Shown piece by piece: positions 7,583 through 9,755 of a stretch of 9,755 bases of DNA. The notes under the pieces were generated by a model. It was given only the letters and a program-made list of their open reading frames with translations, did not search any database and had not been told where the DNA came from. The translations under genes were made by a program, and so were the position numbers. This DNA comes from CAYHHI01 sp964356335 (lineage in GTDB: Bacteria > Arandabacterota > Arandabacteria > Arandabacterales > Arandabacteraceae): positions 1 through 9,755 of the forward strand of contig CAYHHI010000068.1 in the NCBI GenBank assembly GCA_964356335.1, written 5' to 3'. Every line of letters starts with the position of its first letter. The first letter of the stretch is position 1.

Positions 7583-8265
7583 ATGCCCATACGAGGGGTG
7601 ATCTTCGATCTCTTCCGTACGCTGACTGGACTCGAGTCCGAATGGTCGGATCTTCCCGTGACGTCGGACGTTCTTGGCATTGATCGACGGGTGTGGGACG
7701 AAATCCTCGCTACGAGGTCACGACAGCGGCTCACAGGAGCACAACGTGATCCCTATGAGATCGTGCGTACGCTCGCCCACGAAGTGGACCCGACGATACC
7801 CGATAGCCGGGTCCGCGAGGCCGCGCGAATCAGGAGCCAGTGGTTTCGACATGCGTTGCGCAGGGTCCCGGAGGAGACGTTGACGCGGTCAAGCAACTTC
7901 GGAGTGCGGGGCTGCGCCTTGGTTTGATCAGTAACGCCGATGCGATGGAGGTTGCCGCGTGGGCAGAGTCTCCGCTTGCGGGGTTGTTTGAGGTGGAAAT
8001 ATTTTCGTGCGAGGTCGGTTGTGTTAAGCCCGAACCAGCCATTTTCCACAGATGTCTTGACGCCCTAGGGCTCAAGCCCAAGGAGTGCCTCTTTGTGGGC
8101 GATGGTGGCTCGAACGAGTTGATCGGAGCCAAGGAGGTAGGGCTCTCCACAGTTTTCGTTTCGGGAGTCATAGCGGAGCACTGTCCAGAAAGGGTTCCTG
8201 AAAGGCTCGAAATCTCGGATCACCACGTCACCTGGGTGCCTCAAATTCTCACACTCTCGGTCTAA
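7583..8265 (+). pseudogene. HAD-superfamily hydrolase, split by a one-base frameshift near 7882
   Basis: The first part starts at ATG 7583 (MPIRGVIFDLFRTLT; nucleophile Asp at 7607-7609) and runs through a helical cap to VPEETL. It then goes out of frame and stops at 7927. The rest lies in another frame: VKQLRSAGLRLGLISNADA (motif II Ser in LISNA), CEVGCVKPEPAIF (motif III Lys) and LFVGDGGSNEL (motif IV), ending with TAA at 8263-8265. The frames join at about 7877-7884 if one base, probably a G in TTG-GAC, has been lost. The repaired protein would be about 227 residues, normal for this family. HAD motif I has Phe where many members have the second Asp, as in haloacid-dehalogenase-like members; the substrate cannot be told. 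The cluster DLF-R-TL differs from the more usual DLFHTL or DLFGTL. The start is only 41 bases after the RAYT relic, so its promoter may be lost or replaced. Confidence 0.84.
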
Positions 8266-8337
8266 CTGACGATAGCAGGGGACGCTCTTAGAGCGCCGCT
8301 GGGTCGAGAGAGGCCGGGCAAAGTGGAAAGGTATACA

Positions 8338-8784
8338 ATGCTGAATGTTCGCAGATTACTGGCTTCGGAGCTAACCTGGGCAAATCAACGTTACGATGAG
8401 ATTGACTTTGTTAAATCATCCGAGGCTGACATCATAGCTGTAGCTGAATTAGAGGGTGAAAAGGTTGGGCTTGGTCGGATTGTTCCCGTGGAAGGGAATG
8501 CCGGAGAGCTCGGCGGAATGTATGTATTGCCTGCCTATCGCGGTAGGTCCGTGGCTACTGCCATCGTTGAATTTTTGCTTAAGCAGTCACCCCATATGAG
8601 ATTGTTCTGCATCCCATTCGCTCATCTTGACGCATTCTATAGAGGTTTTCGCTTCGTGCCGGTACAAGAAGGTCTTGCAGTGCCGGCAGCCGTCGCGGAA
8701 AAGTTCAACTGGTGCCAGGGTCACTATTCAAGTCCCGTGAGGCTCCTGATGAGGTTTTGCGATGGATCTGCCCAACGCCCATAA
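8338..8784 (+). CDS. GNAT-family N-acetyltransferase
   Basis: This intact protein of 148 residues is a predicted cytoplasmic acetyl-CoA-dependent acyltransferase. I choose ATG 8338 because GGAAAGG (8325-8331) is correctly spaced; the GTG at 8323 lies within that region and is unlikely. The N-terminus (LTWANQRYDEIDFVKSS) is followed by VGLGRIVPV and the GNAT core ELGGMYVLPAYRGRSVATAI. In this core the acetyl-CoA-binding loop reads YRGRSVA rather than the classical R-x-x-G-x-G/A, a mild deviation. The end contains LFCIPFAHLDAFYRGFRFV, the usual strand-and-helix that closes the fold in this subfamily. The substrate is unknown. It stands alone, with the HAD pseudogene 72 bases upstream and a probable terminator 50 bases downstream. 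By eye it is poorer in GC than the HAD gene, so the two were probably not acquired together. Confidence 0.87.
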   Translation: MLNVRRLLASELTWANQRYDEIDFVKSSEADIIAVAELEGEKVGLGRIVPVEGNAGELGGMYVLPAYRGRSVATAIVEFLLKQSPHMRLFCIPFAHLDAFYRGFRFVPVQEGLAVPAAVAEKFNWCQGHYSSPVRLLMRFCDGSAQRP

Positions 8785-8786
8785 TC

Positions 8787-8817
8787 TTATCTCAGGTCGG
8801 ACCAGGGTAACTATTCG
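8787..8817 (+). repeat. 31-bp dispersed direct repeat, copy 2
   Basis: This is the partner of 4483-4513 (27 of 31 identical, same orientation) with the same GGTCGGACC core. It begins two bases after the GNAT stop codon and lies about 90 bases upstream of the second RAYT relic. The position suits the left end of that element, but no matching right end is visible here. Confidence 0.75.
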
Positions 8818-8832
8818 ATATTGCATATGAAC

Positions 8833-8855
8833 CGCCTACAAAGAGGTGTTTTTTT
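8833..8855 (+). terminator. Possible Rho-independent terminator after the GNAT gene
   Basis: A short stem CGCCT (8833-8837) / AGGTG (8844-8848), with one G-U pair and a six-base loop, is followed directly by seven T residues (8849-8855). The stem is short, so the call is tentative; it could also be part of a transposon end. Confidence 0.42.
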
Positions 8856-9093
8856 GTTCTTGGAATTGCATTTTCAACCCTAAACCCATCCTCCTTAGGC
8901 GATAGAAATGCCGAGGGGTAACCTCCACTACCTTCCAGAGTATATATGACACATTACGCATCGGTGCCATAAGAGAGCATGCCCGTTAAAGTTTGCCTGA
9001 GATCAGCGTCGATTATCGGGACATGCCTGTTTTAAAACCATAGAGTCGGCTTGGCCCGACCCGGATTGGAGGGTAAGTTTTAGGTTGGCGGGA
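8856..9093. other. Intergenic stretch between GNAT gene and TA operon
   Basis: Besides the transposase relic at 8908-9012, I see one short stem (GTCGG 9047-9051 / CCGAC 9058-9062) without a T-run. Nothing else is recognisable. The stretch separates the GNAT gene from the TA promoter and looks like remains of a mobile element. Confidence 0.5.
8908..9012 (+). pseudogene. Second RAYT-type transposase relic, N-terminal fragment with two in-frame TGA codons
   Basis: ATG 8908 opens MPRGNLHYLPEYI, then TGA at 8947-8949, then HITHRCHKRACPLKFA in the same frame, then TGA at 8998-9000, then DQRR. Transposases of the RAYT/Y1 family start with this same pattern, as I recall it: M-P/A-R, then YLP, then WHITHRCHK, LLKFA and RDRRR. 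The first stop therefore sits where Trp is expected and the second where Arg is expected (CGA to TGA). After about 9012 the similarity fades. Only the first 35 or so codons remain, with no HUH motif and no catalytic Tyr. This subfamily differs from the relic at 7297-7541, so two separate insertions are indicated. The fragment is easy to miss because no long reading frame survives. Confidence 0.72.
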
Positions 9094-9123
9094 TTGACAA
9101 AAGACATACAAACTTTGTATATT
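9094..9123 (+). promoter_or_regulatory. Sigma-70-type promoter of the toxin-antitoxin operon
   Basis: A perfect -35 box TTGACA (9094-9099) and a near-perfect -10 box TATATT (9118-9123) are 18 bases apart. They lie 23 bases upstream of the antitoxin ATG, which has a strong ribosome binding site GGAGGT at 9134-9139. It is the best promoter in the window. Confidence 0.75.
9106..9120. promoter_or_regulatory. Palindromic operator inside the TA promoter
   Basis: ATACAAA (9106-9112), C (9113) and TTTGTAT (9114-9120) form a perfect 7-base inverted repeat around one base. It fills the spacer and overlaps the -10 box. This is the expected place for autorepression by the ribbon-helix-helix antitoxin encoded just downstream. 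The palindrome is seen directly; binding is inferred. Confidence 0.68.
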
Positions 9124-9145
9124 AGAAATAGGCGGAGGTGCAATG

Positions 9146-9391
9146 ATGCGCAACGTAACTGTCAATATTTCCTTTCAAGATGCTTTCCTTGCGGAAATCG
9201 ACGCCGAAGCGAAACGGGAGTCGCGGACGAGGTCAGAACTCCTCCGAGAGGCCGCTCGCCTTTACGTGCGCCGACAGAGACAATGGGAAAGAGTATTTGC
9301 CCTCGGAGATGAACTCGCGAAGCAGCAGAGTCTGACCGAGGCGGATGTCGCCCGCGAAATCCGAAATGTTCGCAGGCGGAAGAACTCGTGA
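9146..9391 (+). CDS. Ribbon-helix-helix (CopG/MetJ-type) antitoxin
   Basis: This protein has 81 residues if read from ATG 9146, which is six bases after GGAGGT (9134-9139); ATG 9143, one codon earlier, is too close to that site. The N-terminal RHH fold shows a strand RNVTVNISF, a first helix DAFLAEIDAEAKRES and a turn with the second helix TRSELLREAARLYVRRQ. This part should dimerise and bind the palindrome in the promoter. The C-terminal part (RVFALGDELAKQQSLTEADV) is helical and probably wraps the PIN toxin to block it. The stop TGA overlaps the toxin GTG by four bases (GTGA, 9388-9391), so the two proteins are translationally coupled. The pair is autoregulated in the usual way for such modules (inference from family and operator). 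Confidence 0.85.
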   Translation: MRNVTVNISFQDAFLAEIDAEAKRESRTRSELLREAARLYVRRQRQWERVFALGDELAKQQSLTEADVAREIRNVRRRKNS

Positions 9392-9755
9392 AGATCGTCT
9401 GTGACACCAATGTCCTCATTTCTGGCGTATTGTTTGGGGGACATGCGCGCAAAATCCTCCAGCTTGCCTCACGCGGTGTATTGATCAATTTCCTCTCGCC
9501 GGATATCCTCCGCGAAGTCGAGGATGTTTTGCGCCGCTCTAGGTTCGGACTGCGTCCGGACCATGTGCTCGAAATCGTCGCTCTTTTCAAAGACACATTT
9601 GAGATTGTTATCCCCTCCTTGAGAGTTCAAGCCGTTCAGTCTGATCCCGAAGACAATCACGTTATCGAGGCCGCCTTGGAGGCGGGGGCAGAATTTATCT
9701 TCTCCGGAGATAATCACCTTCTTAAACTGAAGGAATGGGAAGGCATCCGCGTGGT
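9388..9755 (+). CDS. PIN-domain toxin (COG1569-type), 3' end outside window
   Basis: It starts at GTG 9388, overlapping the antitoxin stop by four bases, and reads 122 codons to the window edge without a stop. It is a PIN-domain ribonuclease of the toxin-antitoxin type. The first acidic residue is in KIVCDTNVLISG (Asp6), the second in ILREVEDVLRRS, the third in QSDPEDNHVIEAAL and the fourth in FIFSGDNHLLKL. All four acidic positions that bind the metal ion are present, so the enzyme should be active as far as visible. Relatives have about 140 residues, so only a short tail is missing. As a toxin it would cleave RNA when the antitoxin is lost; the RNA target cannot be told. It is cytoplasmic, with no membrane segment. 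Confidence 0.88.
   Translation, partial: MKIVCDTNVLISGVLFGGHARKILQLASRGVLINFLSPDILREVEDVLRRSRFGLRPDHVLEIVALFKDTFEIVIPSLRVQAVQSDPEDNHVIEAALEAGAEFIFSGDNHLLKLKEWEGIRV

Noticed and set aside
1..9012. Stop-codon reassignment or systematic readthrough
   Set aside because: TAA, TAG and TGA all occur as interruptions at positions expected to hold different residues, and all three also serve as normal gene ends here (TGA 4432-4434, TAA 4837-4839, TAA 8782-8784), so no single reassignment fits.

Overview
The window looks like an accessory (defence-type) region of an environmental Gram-negative bacterium. Two relics of REP-associated tyrosine transposases (RAYTs), a PIN/ribbon-helix-helix toxin-antitoxin pair, moderate GC and visible base-composition changes between genes fit lineages such as Nitrospirota, Desulfobacterota or similar. 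No rRNA, tRNA or marker gene allows a firm assignment. All genes read on the plus strand.

Layout. (1) 1-4434: one very large Upf1/Dna2-like SF1 helicase with a C-terminal Vsr/DUF559-type PD-(D/E)xK nuclease and a terminal GreA-C-like domain. Its reading frame is open at the left window edge and is cut by a single in-frame TAA at 2761-2763, between motif I and motif II. (2) 4537-5170: a small repeat protein resembling the 4-fold beta-flower family, then a small divergent GIY-YIG-like protein broken by a one-base frameshift in an A5 run. (3) 5262-7112: an OLD-family ATPase/TOPRIM nuclease cut by an in-frame TAG inside the Walker B motif. (4) 7297-7541: a RAYT relic with its middle deleted. (5) 7583-8265: a HAD-type hydrolase with a one-base frameshift. 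(6) 8338-8784: an intact GNAT acetyltransferase. (7) 8785-9093: intergenic DNA holding a 31-bp repeat (second copy at 4483-4513), a possible terminator, and a second, much more decayed RAYT relic with two in-frame TGA codons. (8) 9094-9755: a well-formed toxin-antitoxin operon (RHH antitoxin and PIN toxin, 4-base overlap) with a strong promoter that contains a perfect palindromic operator. The toxin runs off the right edge.

How it hangs together. The first 7 kb carries nucleic-acid processing enzymes typical of defence islands: helicase-nuclease, GIY-YIG-like protein and OLD nuclease. Most of the island appears inactivated: six of the ten genes or gene relics carry a stop, frameshift or deletion. 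The beta-flower gene, the GNAT gene and the TA pair are the only intact reading frames. The mix of lesion types (TAA at a probable Glu position, TAG at a probable aromatic position, TGA at Trp and Arg positions, one insertion, one deletion, one large internal deletion) argues for decay, or assembly error in part, rather than one recoding rule. The most distinctive architecture is the fusion of a helicase and nuclease to a GreA-C-like domain, which suggests coupling to RNA polymerase.
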